A stretch of 52,577 nucleotides of DNA, taken from a virus. The stretch spans positions 1 through 52,577 of IMG/VR virus record IMGVR_UViG_3300033148_003991. One strand, given 5' to 3'. Below are positions 1 to 6,744 of the stretch, one piece after another. Both the position numbers and the translations under genes were made by a program. Position 1 is the first letter of the stretch. Each line of letters opens with the position of its first letter. Below the pieces are notes generated by a model that saw nothing but the letters and a program-made list of their open reading frames with translations, was not told where the DNA came from and did no database searches.

Positions 1-73
1 CTTGCTGTAGGCGTGTGTGGCGACGGTCCAGACGGAGCGGCGGTTGCGGCCGGAGGCGATCGCGCCATCCCCA
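1..73. repeat. Terminal direct repeat, left copy (circular overlap)
   Basis: The first 73 bases are identical to 52505-52577. An open reading frame continues in phase across the join, so the sequence is a closed circle of 52,504 bp or a genome with short or permuted redundancy, linearised inside a gene. The length resembles an assembler overlap more than a biological terminal repeat. Confidence 0.95.
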
Positions 74-720
74 TGTGTGTCTTTATCTGCCGGAGCGGCG
101 TTGTCGTAGCTCCTGCTGCCGGTATATACCCCGCCATCCCGGAAAGACTTGGCCCGCCGCGTCGGCTCGTCAGCGCACTCCCGCACCGCCTCCGCATCAT
201 AGTAATACTTCGCCCGCTTGGTCAGCAGGAAGATATACTCGTGGGCCTTCGTACAGCGGTCGGTGCAGCTCTCGGGCATGGGGTTCGGCTTGGCCCATAT
301 GATGTCCTGGCGTAGCCACCACCCGTCACTTTGCAGCGCCAACGCCAGCCGCCAGGGCATGCCGCAGAGGTCCTTCGGCTTGAGGCCGGGAGCGTTGCAG
401 CCCGAACGGCCGGGTGCATTCTCTGGCTTGCTCATCCCATGTTTGCCCCCAGCCCACCCGCCTTCCCTGCCAGCGTTGTACGTATCACCCATATTCAGCC
501 ACAGCGTCCCGTCATCCCGCATAACCCGCCAGACCGCGCGGAACACCTCGACCATCTTGGCGATGTACTCGTCGGGAGTCGGCTCCAGGCCGAGCTGTCC
601 TTCGACGCCGTAGTCGCGCAGGCCCCAGTACGGCGGGGAAGTCACCACGCACTGCACCGTTCCATCGGGGATGTCGGCTATACGGTCGAACACGTCGCCA
701 ACAAGTATCGTGTTACGCAC
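1..720 (-). CDS. DNA methyltransferase, N-terminal part (gene continues at 52504-51974)
   Basis: Read from GTG at 720 leftward through position 1 and on from 52504 to 51974, this is one 416-residue reading frame. Motif IV TSPPYW lies at about residues 27-32, and the SAM-binding FFGAGTTG motif lies near the C-terminus in the other segment. That order (catalytic motif first, SAM site last) is the beta-class arrangement of N4-cytosine or N6-adenine methyltransferases. A middle segment with two Cys-x2-Cys pairs probably belongs to target recognition. The start overlaps the stop of the upstream 63-residue gene, and its ribosome site (GGAGA) lies very close, so the exact start is uncertain. No cognate restriction enzyme was seen, so this is probably an orphan methylase protecting phage DNA or regulating expression. 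Confidence 0.9.
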   Translation of the reverse strand, partial: MRNTILVGDVFDRIADIPDGTVQCVVTSPPYWGLRDYGVEGQLGLEPTPDEYIAKMVEVFRAVWRVMRDDGTLWLNMGDTYNAGREGGWAGGKHGMSKPENAPGRSGCNAPGLKPKDLCGMPWRLALALQSDGWWLRQDIIWAKPNPMPESCTDRCTKAHEYIFLLTKRAKYYYDAEAVRECADEPTRRAKSFRDGGVYTGSRSYDNAAPADKDTHGDGAIASGRNRRSVWTVATHAYSK

Positions 721-904
721 TCTCCACCGCCGCCTTCCAGGCCAGCGCGTGCTTACGCCACGGCGTGCTGTCCAGTTTTTTGTCTAGTGCGTCATAGACC
801 TCACGGTAAACCCTCAACTGGTCCTCGGTCAGCCAGTCCTGCGCGCCCGGCCTCTTCGGGTCCAGCTTTGTCGTGGGGGCCTTGCCCCAGGGACGCCAGG
901 TCAT
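713..904 (-). CDS. Hypothetical protein, 63 aa
   Basis: A small protein beginning MTWRPWGK, with several Trp and Lys residues and a helical C-terminal half. It overlaps its upstream neighbour by 4 bases (ATGA type) and the downstream methyltransferase by 8, so it is translationally coupled inside the leftward early operon. No family was recognised. Confidence 0.7.
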   Translation of the reverse strand: MTWRPWGKAPTTKLDPKRPGAQDWLTEDQLRVYREVYDALDKKLDSTPWRKHALAWKAAVESA

Positions 905-1107
905 CGCTGTAACTCCATTGCGGCCTTCCAGGCAGCCTTCATCTTCGCGTCGTGGTCTTCCCAAGCCTTCAGCCTCGCCCGCAGCCGCTCTATCTCCTTG
1001 GCCGCGCGGTCACAGACGTTGACGCCGCCACGCTGGGGCGGGGGGACATAACCAAGCTCGTGGGATAGGCCCCGCAGTTCGTCAACGATGTCTTTGGGTT
1101 CGGTCAC
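901..1107 (-). CDS. Hypothetical protein, 68 aa (paralogue of the 1104-1376 gene)
   Basis: GTG start preceded by AGGAGAG five bases upstream. The sequence carries xEPxDIxxELR at the N-terminus and a later Cys-x-Arg-Ala-Ala-x-Glu-Ile-Glu-Arg-Leu-Arg stretch that begins a helix likely to form a coiled coil. Both blocks recur in the adjacent upstream gene, so the two are tandem duplicates. Function unknown. It overlaps both neighbours by 4 bases. Confidence 0.75.
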   Translation of the reverse strand: MTEPKDIVDELRGLSHELGYVPPPQRGGVNVCDRAAKEIERLRARLKAWEDHDAKMKAAWKAAMELQR

Positions 1108-1376
1108 GGCTTCTCTCCTGTCCACTTTATCCAGCCCGTCTCTGCCTTTGCTGTCCGTAGCTGAATGTCAAGGTCAGTCACCTCACGCTTTAGGCTCGCC
1201 ACCACGTCACAGTGCTTTTCGCACACGCCCAGTTCGCTGTCGTGGCAGGCCCGGAGCCGCTCTATCTCGTCGGCGGCGCGTTCGCACACCGAGCGGATTT
1301 CCATGCAGCGCACGCCATCGACGGCCAAGGGCCCCAGGAAGCGCAGTTCTTCAATGATGTCTTCAGGTTCGCTCAT
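1104..1376 (-). CDS. Hypothetical protein, 90 aa (paralogue of the 901-1107 gene)
   Basis: It starts MSEPEDIIEELR and continues into VCERAADEIERLRA, matching the downstream neighbour at the same spacing. The C-terminal half is a longer predicted coiled-coil helix. The ATG overlaps the stop of the upstream zinc-finger gene by 3 bases. Small phage proteins with this N-terminal DI-x-x-ELR block plus helix are common, but I cannot name a function. Confidence 0.75.
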   Translation of the reverse strand: MSEPEDIIEELRFLGPLAVDGVRCMEIRSVCERAADEIERLRACHDSELGVCEKHCDVVASLKREVTDLDIQLRTAKAETGWIKWTGEKP

Positions 1377-1531
1377 GCCTTCTTCTCCTTGCCCGACACG
1401 ACCCGCTCACAGACCGTGCATCGCCACTGTTCCGGCACGGGCGGTTTCGGGGGGATTCGGTTGAAGACCCGCATCTGAGCGCCGTGTTGCTCGTCCTGAA
1501 ACTTGTGGTCGCAGGTGCATTTAAGGATCAT
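1373..1531 (-). CDS. Small zinc-binding protein, 52 aa
   Basis: The sequence begins MILKCTCDHKFQD and later has WRCTVCE, giving two Cys-x-Cys or Cys-x2-Cys pairs about 33 residues apart, as in a zinc ribbon. AAGGAG lies eight bases before the ATG. The start overlaps the end of the helicase-loader gene and the stop overlaps the next start (ATGA). One of about twenty tiny Cys-pair proteins in this genome. The partner is unknown. Confidence 0.8.
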   Translation of the reverse strand: MILKCTCDHKFQDEQHGAQMRVFNRIPPKPPVPEQWRCTVCERVVSGKEKKA

Positions 1532-2130
1532 GGGTTGGTCTCCTTGCGTCTCATGTCTTTCTCGCCTGTATATAAAATCACGCCGTCCTGGAGCCGAGAG
1601 GCGACCCGGGGGTCAAGTTCCTTGGCTAACTGGTCCGGGGATAGATTCGAGGTGATGATGGTCTTGTTGTCCGCTTCGTAGCGGCTTATGAGTAATTTCG
1701 CCATCCGAAGACGAACATAGTCTGTGTTTGGCTGAAAGCCCAAATCGTCAATCACAAGATACGGATATCGCTCAAACCGCTTCGCGGCCACCTGCCAATC
1801 CTCCCACCGCTGCATCAGCCCCCCAAGGTTATCAGCAGCAATCCAGCAGCCGCCGAGATTGCCGGGGAGCATCTCAAGCTCGCTCATACGCGCAATCTCT
1901 AGCCGCTTGCGGTAGCCCATCAGCAACGCAGCTGCGAAGCAACTCTTTCCGGTCCCGACGCCGCCGTGAAGATATAGGCTCCAGGGTGCGGGCTTAGAAC
2001 GTAGCGTCTCCCGCCACGCCGGGGGAAACTCCGTCGTCACCCACTGGCAGAACTTCCCCGGCGGGTCGCCCGGTCGCGTCGCCGACGTCGATCCCGTGGT
2101 CGAATTGTCCCGTGGTTCCATGTCCTTCAT
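1528..2130 (-). CDS. DnaC/IstB-like replicative helicase loader (AAA+ ATPase)
   Basis: About 200 residues. The Walker A motif HGGVGTGKS lies at about residues 55-63, Walker B YLVIDDLGF follows, then a sensor-like TIITSNLS and an Arg-containing RVASRLQDG near the C-terminus. That is the order in DnaC-type loaders, which bind the host hexameric helicase and open it onto origin DNA. The gene overlaps the replication initiator upstream by about 137 bases in another frame, unusually long, with the conserved part of the loader starting inside the overlap. Start chosen at MKDMEPR because of an upstream AAGG; MEPR three codons later is possible. Confidence 0.88.
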   Translation of the reverse strand: MKDMEPRDNSTTGSTSATRPGDPPGKFCQWVTTEFPPAWRETLRSKPAPWSLYLHGGVGTGKSCFAAALLMGYRKRLEIARMSELEMLPGNLGGCWIAADNLGGLMQRWEDWQVAAKRFERYPYLVIDDLGFQPNTDYVRLRMAKLLISRYEADNKTIITSNLSPDQLAKELDPRVASRLQDGVILYTGEKDMRRKETNP

Positions 2131-3013
2131 CCTTAGCCTTGTACTGCCCTTCGAGGACCTTGATGTAATTCTCTTCACGCTCTATCAGCCAGCCGAATGA
2201 ACACGCCCAGCCACGCTCGCTCGTCTCTCCGCGCAGAAACGGACTCTTCACGACGCGCATGAATATCTGACCGTAGCGCTCCCTGAATAACGGCTCTTTC
2301 CATCGAGCACCGAGATGGACTTTCCGGGGCTTGGTCATCCGAAGAACAGGCGACAACCTCGGCCAAGCCTCCGTTGTAATGTTCCAAGCGTCTGCGATTT
2401 CTTTGAACGGCACGCTTATTTCAGCGGGTGTTGTCTTATCTTCTTGTTGTTCTTTACTTCTTGTATGTGGGGGAGTGGTGGGGCTGTCGTGGGGGAGTGG
2501 TGGGGCTGTCGTGGGGTTCTCGCTGCGCTCTTTGGGAATGTCAGGGCCGTAAGGTGTGGAATTGTCTGCGCTTCCGGGATGGGGCGGGCGTGTGGCGAAA
2601 AGGCTGTTTCCTTGCGCGCCGGGCGCGACGGAAGGGTCGTTTGGTTCCGATCTCGCGGGGCCAGCGTGGCGCTCTTTGGAAGTGTCAGCCTGATAACGCT
2701 CCCAATTAACTACGGTTATGATGCTGCATCGGCGTGTGGCGTCAAGTACCTTTGTGATGCATCCCAGCGCGACGAGTAGGTCTATTCCCTTCCGTATGGT
2801 CCATTCACTCCATGTGGTGTCTTCCTGGGCCTTGACGCGCCCGAAGACGAACTGCCCGGGCTTGAGGTCACGCACCACGCAGCCTATGACGGCCTGAGTA
2901 GGGTTGTGCGCGGCTTTCAGTAAGCAATACGCCCACATGGCAACCGCCTCGTGGGAGACCCACATCGGATGCTCCAGGAGTTGCCTGTGCAGTTTGACCC
3001 ACCCGCCCGCCAT
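1994..3013 (-). CDS. Phage replication initiator (lambda O / DnaD-like N-terminal winged helix)
   Basis: About 339 residues. The N-terminal ~110 residues (GGWVKLHRQLLEHPMW, then a PGQFVFGR segment, then WTIRKGIDLLVALGCIT) match the winged-helix fold of phage replisome organisers. A Pro/Thr/Ser-rich linker follows at about residues 130-195, then a C-terminal helical region that in this family contacts the helicase loader encoded immediately downstream. The ATG overlaps the upstream stop (TGATG) behind a GGAGG site. The linker DNA carries a 22-bp tandem repeat, recalling the lambda origin inside gene O. The last 45 residues overlap the loader gene and look poorly conserved. Confidence 0.8.
   Translation of the reverse strand: MAGGWVKLHRQLLEHPMWVSHEAVAMWAYCLLKAAHNPTQAVIGCVVRDLKPGQFVFGRVKAQEDTTWSEWTIRKGIDLLVALGCITKVLDATRRCSIITVVNWERYQADTSKERHAGPARSEPNDPSVAPGAQGNSLFATRPPHPGSADNSTPYGPDIPKERSENPTTAPPLPHDSPTTPPHTRSKEQQEDKTTPAEISVPFKEIADAWNITTEAWPRLSPVLRMTKPRKVHLGARWKEPLFRERYGQIFMRVVKSPFLRGETSERGWACSFGWLIEREENYIKVLEGQYKAKDEGHGTTGQFDHGIDVGDATGRPAGEVLPVGDDGVSPGVAGDATF
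2467..2516. repeat. 22-bp tandem repeat in the initiator gene (candidate origin iterons)
   Basis: Two exact 22-bp copies (2467-2488 and 2489-2510) are followed by a GTGGGG remnant. The unit is not a multiple of three, so the copies are read in different frames in the protein linker. G-rich direct repeats inside an initiator gene linker are where lambda-type phages keep their origin. Origin function is inferred. Confidence 0.5.
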
Positions 3014-3273
3014 CACCCCTCCTCATCGAGCAGCATCGGCTTCGTCCGTAGGTAGGCGTCGCGGCTTTCCAAGGCCGCCTGGTCGAGAACTTCAACGGGA
3101 GTCTTCAATAAGTCTCGTGTGTAAACGTACTCCCAGGCCGCCCTGGCGTCTTCTGGTGTCTCGCAGAACTTGATTGAGGTCGCGTGGGGGTACCAGGGGG
3201 CCTCTGAGTCGTCCCACAGTATCCAATCCCATCGACCCTTGCGTATCTCGCGGATTTGGACTATCATGCTCAC
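3013..3273 (-). CDS. Hypothetical protein, 86 aa
   Basis: GTG start overlapping the upstream stop (GTGA). The protein is Trp-rich at the N-terminus (KGRWDWILWDD) and contains a TPEDARAAWEY segment that loosely resembles the Arg/Lys-rich ARQ-AREH segment of the three upstream neighbours. It may be a diverged member of that family. Function unknown. Confidence 0.7.
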   Translation of the reverse strand: MSMIVQIREIRKGRWDWILWDDSEAPWYPHATSIKFCETPEDARAAWEYVYTRDLLKTPVEVLDQAALESRDAYLRTKPMLLDEEG

Positions 3274-3650
3274 ACCACCTTGGTTATAACCTTATATGGG
3301 GGTACCTTTTCTGGGATTATCCGCGGATTGTGTATCCGATACCACCAATGCCGGGCCGTCTCGCGGGCTTGCTGCCGGGTCGCGCGCTTGGCCAGCGTCT
3401 CGTACTCACCACACTCAAACTCCTGTAAAAGCCACAGCGTTGTTCGCTCCTTTACGCAGACTTTTTTGATGCTGGTTACCAGCGACGCGTACTTGAACTT
3501 GAAGTGTTTCCTGGCCTCGCGGGCCGCTTGACGGGCTTCTCGCCGGGTCTTGTGGAATCCCTGCCCGAGTTCGCGCTGGAATGGCAGTAGCCACCAATGC
3601 CCGCCGCCGTACCCGCCGAAGACGATCCACCAATGCTCTCGCTGTTTCAT
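3270..3650 (-). CDS. Hypothetical protein, 126 aa, member of a three-gene paralogous array
   Basis: The N-terminal half has Trp-rich beta-type sequence, then TRREARQAAREARKHFKFKY and SIKKV, the same order as in the 3647-3829 and 3826-4014 genes. A second, weaker copy follows (TRQQARETARHWW), so this member looks internally duplicated. Start chosen at MKQREHWW behind AAAGGT. It overlaps both neighbours by 4 bases. A basic, aromatic-rich protein, possibly nucleic-acid binding, but that is only inference. Confidence 0.75.
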   Translation of the reverse strand: MKQREHWWIVFGGYGGGHWWLLPFQRELGQGFHKTRREARQAAREARKHFKFKYASLVTSIKKVCVKERTTLWLLQEFECGEYETLAKRATRQQARETARHWWYRIHNPRIIPEKVPPYKVITKVV

Positions 3651-3829
3651 ATCGCACCGACCTTTACCGGGCGAAAGTGCCCTTGGGAGTATTTCTGCTT
3701 GTACCACTTCGCGTCCATCCGGGCCTTCTTGCGGGTTCGGTGAATACGGGGGCGATATCTTATCAGCCGCCACCGTCGCTCTTGGTTGTCCCACCCTTCG
3801 ATCATCCACCACCATTCTTGCTCTTTCAT
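3647..3829 (-). CDS. Hypothetical protein, 60 aa, member of the paralogous array
   Basis: It begins MKEQEWWWMIEGW and contains TRKKARMDAKWYKQKY, aligning with both neighbours. It lacks the C-terminal KTRIKKV element of the 3826-4014 copy. Strongly basic. Overlaps the adjacent genes by 4 bases on each side, implying coupled translation. Confidence 0.72.
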   Translation of the reverse strand: MKEQEWWWMIEGWDNQERRWRLIRYRPRIHRTRKKARMDAKWYKQKYSQGHFRPVKVGAI

Positions 3830-4014
3830 TCCAGCACCACCTTCTTGATGCGGGTTTTCATGTAGGTATATTTCTGCTTGTGCTCGCGGGCGCATTGGCG
3901 GGCTTGTTTCCGGGTGAACCACAGGCGCGGTTCGCCGATGGGCAGAATCCACCCAATCTCGCCCCAAGACGGCCTGTACCAGCCGTACGCTGTCCAATAC
4001 GTGTTCGGTTTCAT
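3826..4014 (-). CDS. Hypothetical protein, 62 aa, first member of the paralogous array
   Basis: A Trp/Tyr-rich N-terminus (WTAYGWYRPSWGEIGW) is followed by TRKQARQCAREHKQKY and KTRIKKVV, the clearest version of the block shared with the next two genes. Preceded by GGAGAAG and overlapping the upstream coiled-coil gene at ATGA. No known domain recognised. Confidence 0.74.
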   Translation of the reverse strand: MKPNTYWTAYGWYRPSWGEIGWILPIGEPRLWFTRKQARQCAREHKQKYTYMKTRIKKVVLE

Positions 4015-4166
4015 CTCTTCTCCTCTAGGGCCTTCAGGCGGGCCTCTACCCTTTGGAACTTGGTAACAATGGCGTCAAAGACGGTTTCCGCTACTTGGTG
4101 TGTGCGATGCAGGGCATCTAGCTTTGCCTCTATGTCGTCGAGGCGCCGGTCAGGCTTAGCTACCAT
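4011..4166 (-). CDS. Small coiled-coil protein, 51 aa
   Basis: It starts MVAKPDRRLDDIEAKLD behind an excellent GAAGGAGAT site and is almost entirely a heptad-like helix ending in RLKALEEKR. The start lies inside the 3-prime end of the resolvase gene and the stop overlaps the next start. Probably a small oligomeric helix; function unknown. Confidence 0.75.
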   Translation of the reverse strand: MVAKPDRRLDDIEAKLDALHRTHQVAETVFDAIVTKFQRVEARLKALEEKR

Positions 4167-4698
4167 CTTCTATCTCCTTCGGGTAATGGTCCGCGAACGT
4201 CACGGCCACGGCCAAGGCGCTCCATAGGTGCTTCGACACGCCGTACAGGGGGCCTGGCTGCTTCTTTGTCCCTACGGAAGGGGTTTTGCCCCCACCTGTC
4301 TGCGGAAAGCGGTCTCGGAGGGCCTGGGAGATGTTGGAGTCCTTGGCCGTGTTGTTCTTGCAGAGATGCATGCAGATGGACGGCACCACAACTGGCCGGC
4401 CCCGAAGCGGTAGAATGGTCTTTCGCTTGCGGTATATCTGGTAGGCCAAGCCCGGCCAGGCCTGCATGAACCGCCCGATCCAAACGCACGTCTCGAAAGT
4501 GCTTGCGCCCACAGACATCCCGTAGGAGGCAACCATCTCTACCACCATTGGATAGTTGACATAACCCTCCCTGGCAAGCTCCTTGCACACCTCGGCGTTG
4601 GGAGTCCCGTCGTATTTGCCGACGATCCGCTGGTCGGCAGCATTATAGAGGAGCCACGCACTCTTCTCCGGCCCGGGGTCAATCGCGAATACTAACAT
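4156..4698 (-). CDS. RuvC-like Holliday junction resolvase
   Basis: 180 residues with the RNase H-like nuclease pattern: first acidic residue in LVFAIDPGPEKSAW (residues 2-15), second in MVVEMVASYGM near residue 52, and a C-terminal SALAVAVTFADHYP helix supplying the last acidic residue. This spacing fits phage RuvC-type resolvases, which cut four-way junctions or branched DNA before packaging. It sits beside an HNH gene and the replication genes. Length and motif order match the family well. The alternative is another RNase H-fold nuclease. Confidence 0.8.
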   Translation of the reverse strand: MLVFAIDPGPEKSAWLLYNAADQRIVGKYDGTPNAEVCKELAREGYVNYPMVVEMVASYGMSVGASTFETCVWIGRFMQAWPGLAYQIYRKRKTILPLRGRPVVVPSICMHLCKNNTAKDSNISQALRDRFPQTGGGKTPSVGTKKQPGPLYGVSKHLWSALAVAVTFADHYPKEIEDGS

Positions 4699-5011
4699 CG
4701 TGCATTCCTTTCCTTGCTCGCATGATCCAGTCGAATTGCTCGTCCGGGAGCGCCCCTTCCATCCACTTGATGGCTCTCAGGGGGTAGGCGTGGACGAACT
4801 TATGACATGCACGACATAACCAAATCCCGTTATGCTCATGCCACCGCACCGCTTCCGTTCGACCTGCCGGGTGGTGATGATCTATCCCCCGCCCCAAACA
4901 TCGCTGACAATTCCCGTTAGCTCGCCCCCAGCATTGCCGGCGCGCCTCGGCGTCCTTCTCATTCAGCCGCTCATACCGTCGGCCGCGTGGTTTAAGTCTG
5001 CTCCGCTTCAT
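4679..5011 (-). CDS. HNH endonuclease-like protein
   Basis: About 110 residues beginning MKRSRLKPRGRR, an Arg-rich DNA-binding start. The core has NCQRCLGRG, then DHHHPAGR, then WLCRACHKFVH, that is two Cys-x2-Cys pairs around the His-His metal site of HNH nucleases. Phage proteins of this type (NinG or recombination-associated HNH) process branched DNA; it lies next to the RuvC-like gene. The start could also be three codons upstream. Confidence 0.78.
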   Translation of the reverse strand: MKRSRLKPRGRRYERLNEKDAEARRQCWGRANGNCQRCLGRGIDHHHPAGRTEAVRWHEHNGIWLCRACHKFVHAYPLRAIKWMEGALPDEQFDWIMRARKGMHDVSIRD

Positions 5012-5402
5012 CCTCGGCATCCTTGCCTGCCGCCTCGGCGGCTTCCTTGGTAGAGTAACATCGGGCCGCAAGCACCCAGGGTACCAGCGCGTTCTGGGCA
5101 AACATGATCCGGGCGTGCTCGCCCCAGCAATGAATCCCAATTACGGTATCCCCCAGGAGCACAGGGTGCCCGTGTGCGCCTCGACGGGCCATGGGGACCG
5201 ACCCAGGCAACTTCCTGAACCACACCACCATGCCCGGCACAATCGGCGCGCCAGTGTCGGCATACTTCGGCAGCTTGTCCACGATCGCCTCCAGCCGGGC
5301 GTTCTCGGCCTCAAGCTCTTCAACCTCGTGCTGTCTGTCGTTGCGGCCAGCGTCGCGCCCGGCGAGCATTTCCGCCGAGGGGGTCATCCAGTCGATTGTC
5401 AT
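4992..5402 (-). CDS. Hypothetical phage protein, 136 aa, coiled coil plus compact domain
   Basis: A leucine-zipper-like helix (VEELEAENARLEAIVDKLP, about residues 27-45) leads into a domain starting DTGAPIVPGMVVWF, a pattern seen in many small phage proteins of unknown role. The C-terminus is Ala/Glu-rich (STKEAAEAAGKDAEDEAE). Overlaps its upstream neighbour by 4 bases and the HNH gene by 20. Confidence 0.75.
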   Translation of the reverse strand: MTIDWMTPSAEMLAGRDAGRNDRQHEVEELEAENARLEAIVDKLPKYADTGAPIVPGMVVWFRKLPGSVPMARRGAHGHPVLLGDTVIGIHCWGEHARIMFAQNALVPWVLAARCYSTKEAAEAAGKDAEDEAEQT

Positions 5403-5650
5403 TTCTTCTCCCTTGCCGCCTCGGCGGCTTCCTGGAGCAGCGTCTTAAGGTCTGCCATGTAATTGCCCCAATTTAACCAATAGCCTTTACTCGACCATAC
5501 GGCCCCACTCGCAACTGTCTCCGCCTTGTTCGCGATAGTCTTCAATCGCTTGTACTCTCCGAGCAGCCAGCGCACGCATTTATTGTCCGTCATCAGGTTT
5601 CGGGCAAGGTTGTCTTCGATTTCTTCGATGCTGGGGGTCAGGTCATTCAT
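5399..5650 (-). CDS. Hypothetical protein, 83 aa
   Basis: It starts MNDLTPSIEEIEDNLAR after GGAGAAGAA and overlaps the lysozyme gene by 4 bases. The sequence is mainly helical and ends in an Ala/Glu/Lys helix. No family recognised. Confidence 0.7.
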   Translation of the reverse strand: MNDLTPSIEEIEDNLARNLMTDNKCVRWLLGEYKRLKTIANKAETVASGAVWSSKGYWLNWGNYMADLKTLLQEAAEAAREKK

Positions 5651-6186
5651 TTCTTCTCCATCACGCGCTTCACCTTCCACCAGTAATTCAGGGTTGACTG
5701 CTTACGATGACCTCTGGGACCGCCGTTGTGCATCCGTGCCCTAGCCTCTCCCGTCCCTGCCTTCCAGCGATCCCAGTAGGCCACCATTACGTCCTCACAG
5801 CGCCCACGATTCCAAACAAATGTCTCGTAATCCCAATCCACGCCAAGATGCTCGCAAGCCTCTTGCCAATAGGGCTTTGTTATTTGGTAGGGCCCGAGCG
5901 AAAGCCCCCCGTCTCCCACGGCGTTATCGTTCCCGCCCGATTCGACCTGTCTGATTGCCGCGAACAACTGCCTGGTAGTAAATCGCGGGGCGGGTGCAGG
6001 CGGAGGGAGTTCCTGCACCACGCCACCGCGAGAGGCCGGAAAGGAGGGAAACGGCCTCGTTGTGGCCACCTCGGGTAGGGGGGGACCCGGAGCGGCCGGG
6101 CCTGGGTACACGAGACCCCAAGCCAGCGCAACGGACAATGCCAAAAGGGGTAAAAAGAGCGTCAGAAAGTCGTGTAACTGTTTCAT
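5647..6186 (-). CDS. Endolysin: i-type (destabilase-like) lysozyme with N-terminal signal anchor
   Basis: 179 residues. Residues 7-27 form a hydrophobic segment that could act as a signal-anchor, followed by a Pro/Ala-rich linker to about residue 67. The catalytic domain shows QVESGGND (Glu at about 82), GGLSLGPYQI with a following YW, a Cys pair, and RMHNGGPRG, the hallmark set of invertebrate-type lysozymes that cleave the peptidoglycan glycan strand. A signal-anchor release mechanism would let it reach the periplasm without a large holin hole. The gene lies in the replication block, about 7 kb from the holin/lipoprotein cassette, which is unusual. Confidence 0.82.
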   Translation of the reverse strand: MKQLHDFLTLFLPLLALSVALAWGLVYPGPAAPGPPLPEVATTRPFPSFPASRGGVVQELPPPAPAPRFTTRQLFAAIRQVESGGNDNAVGDGGLSLGPYQITKPYWQEACEHLGVDWDYETFVWNRGRCEDVMVAYWDRWKAGTGEARARMHNGGPRGHRKQSTLNYWWKVKRVMEKK

Positions 6187-6590
6187 GCCATGGCCTTCCG
6201 GTAGGCGCGCTTGGTGAGTTCGACCTGCGTAAAAACCGCAGTGGTTTTACACGTGCCTGCTTCCGTCCCGGCGCCAACAAGATGCTTCAGGCGACATTTG
6301 GTGGGCACTACATGCTCATCGTATCGAGGGTTCGCGCAAGCCTCTGCGTCAGCCCGGTGGAGGTAGACATGGTACCCGTGGAATATCTTGCCCGAATCCT
6401 GCTCGTGTGGCGCCAGGGCTTTGCCGTCACGGCCGGAAACTTGGACGCCAGGCCTCCAACTGTGATAATGACAGATGCTAGTGAGCCAACTAATCCGCCG
6501 TTTCAGCACCTTCCACGCGGTAATCCACCCGCGTTTCTTCAGTCTCTTCCGCAGTTCCTTCGTTGCTTTCGGGTCATGTACTTGGCACAC
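6183..6590 (-). CDS. Hypothetical protein, 135 aa
   Basis: I chose the GTG at 6590 because AAGGAG lies exactly six bases before it; an ATG at 6605 has no room for a ribosome site as it abuts the tRNA-like gene. The protein is basic, with a Lys/Arg-rich N-terminal helix and several His and Cys residues in the middle. It overlaps the lysozyme start by 4 bases. Function unknown. Confidence 0.68.
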   Translation of the reverse strand: MCQVHDPKATKELRKRLKKRGWITAWKVLKRRISWLTSICHYHSWRPGVQVSGRDGKALAPHEQDSGKIFHGYHVYLHRADAEACANPRYDEHVVPTKCRLKHLVGAGTEAGTCKTTAVFTQVELTKRAYRKAMA

Positions 6591-6606
6591 GCTAGGCTCC
6601 TTCATA

Positions 6607-6685
6607 GGCCCCGGCGGGGTTCGAACCCGCGACCTTTTGGTAGTTTACACCTTTGCTCTTCCAACGATCTCTGAGCTACGGGGCC
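6607..6685 (-). tRNA. tRNA-like gene, degenerate (anticodon position reads AAA)
   Basis: Perfect 7-bp acceptor stem (GGCCCCG/CGGGGCC), 4-bp D stem (GCTC/GAGC) and a perfect T arm (GCGGG-TTCGAAC-CCCGC) support a tRNA. The D loop is 14 bases, and the anticodon stem has only three pairs (GGT/ACC) with two A-A oppositions at its base. In that fold the loop GTAAACT places AAA at the anticodon, an unusual choice. No CCA is encoded. It may be a decaying tRNA or one with a noncanonical role. Confidence 0.65.
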
Positions 6686-6744
6686 ATCCCCCCGGGTACG
6701 CCCCGGGAGGGTTTATCGCGGCCTGTGTGCGAGCCGCGACAGGG

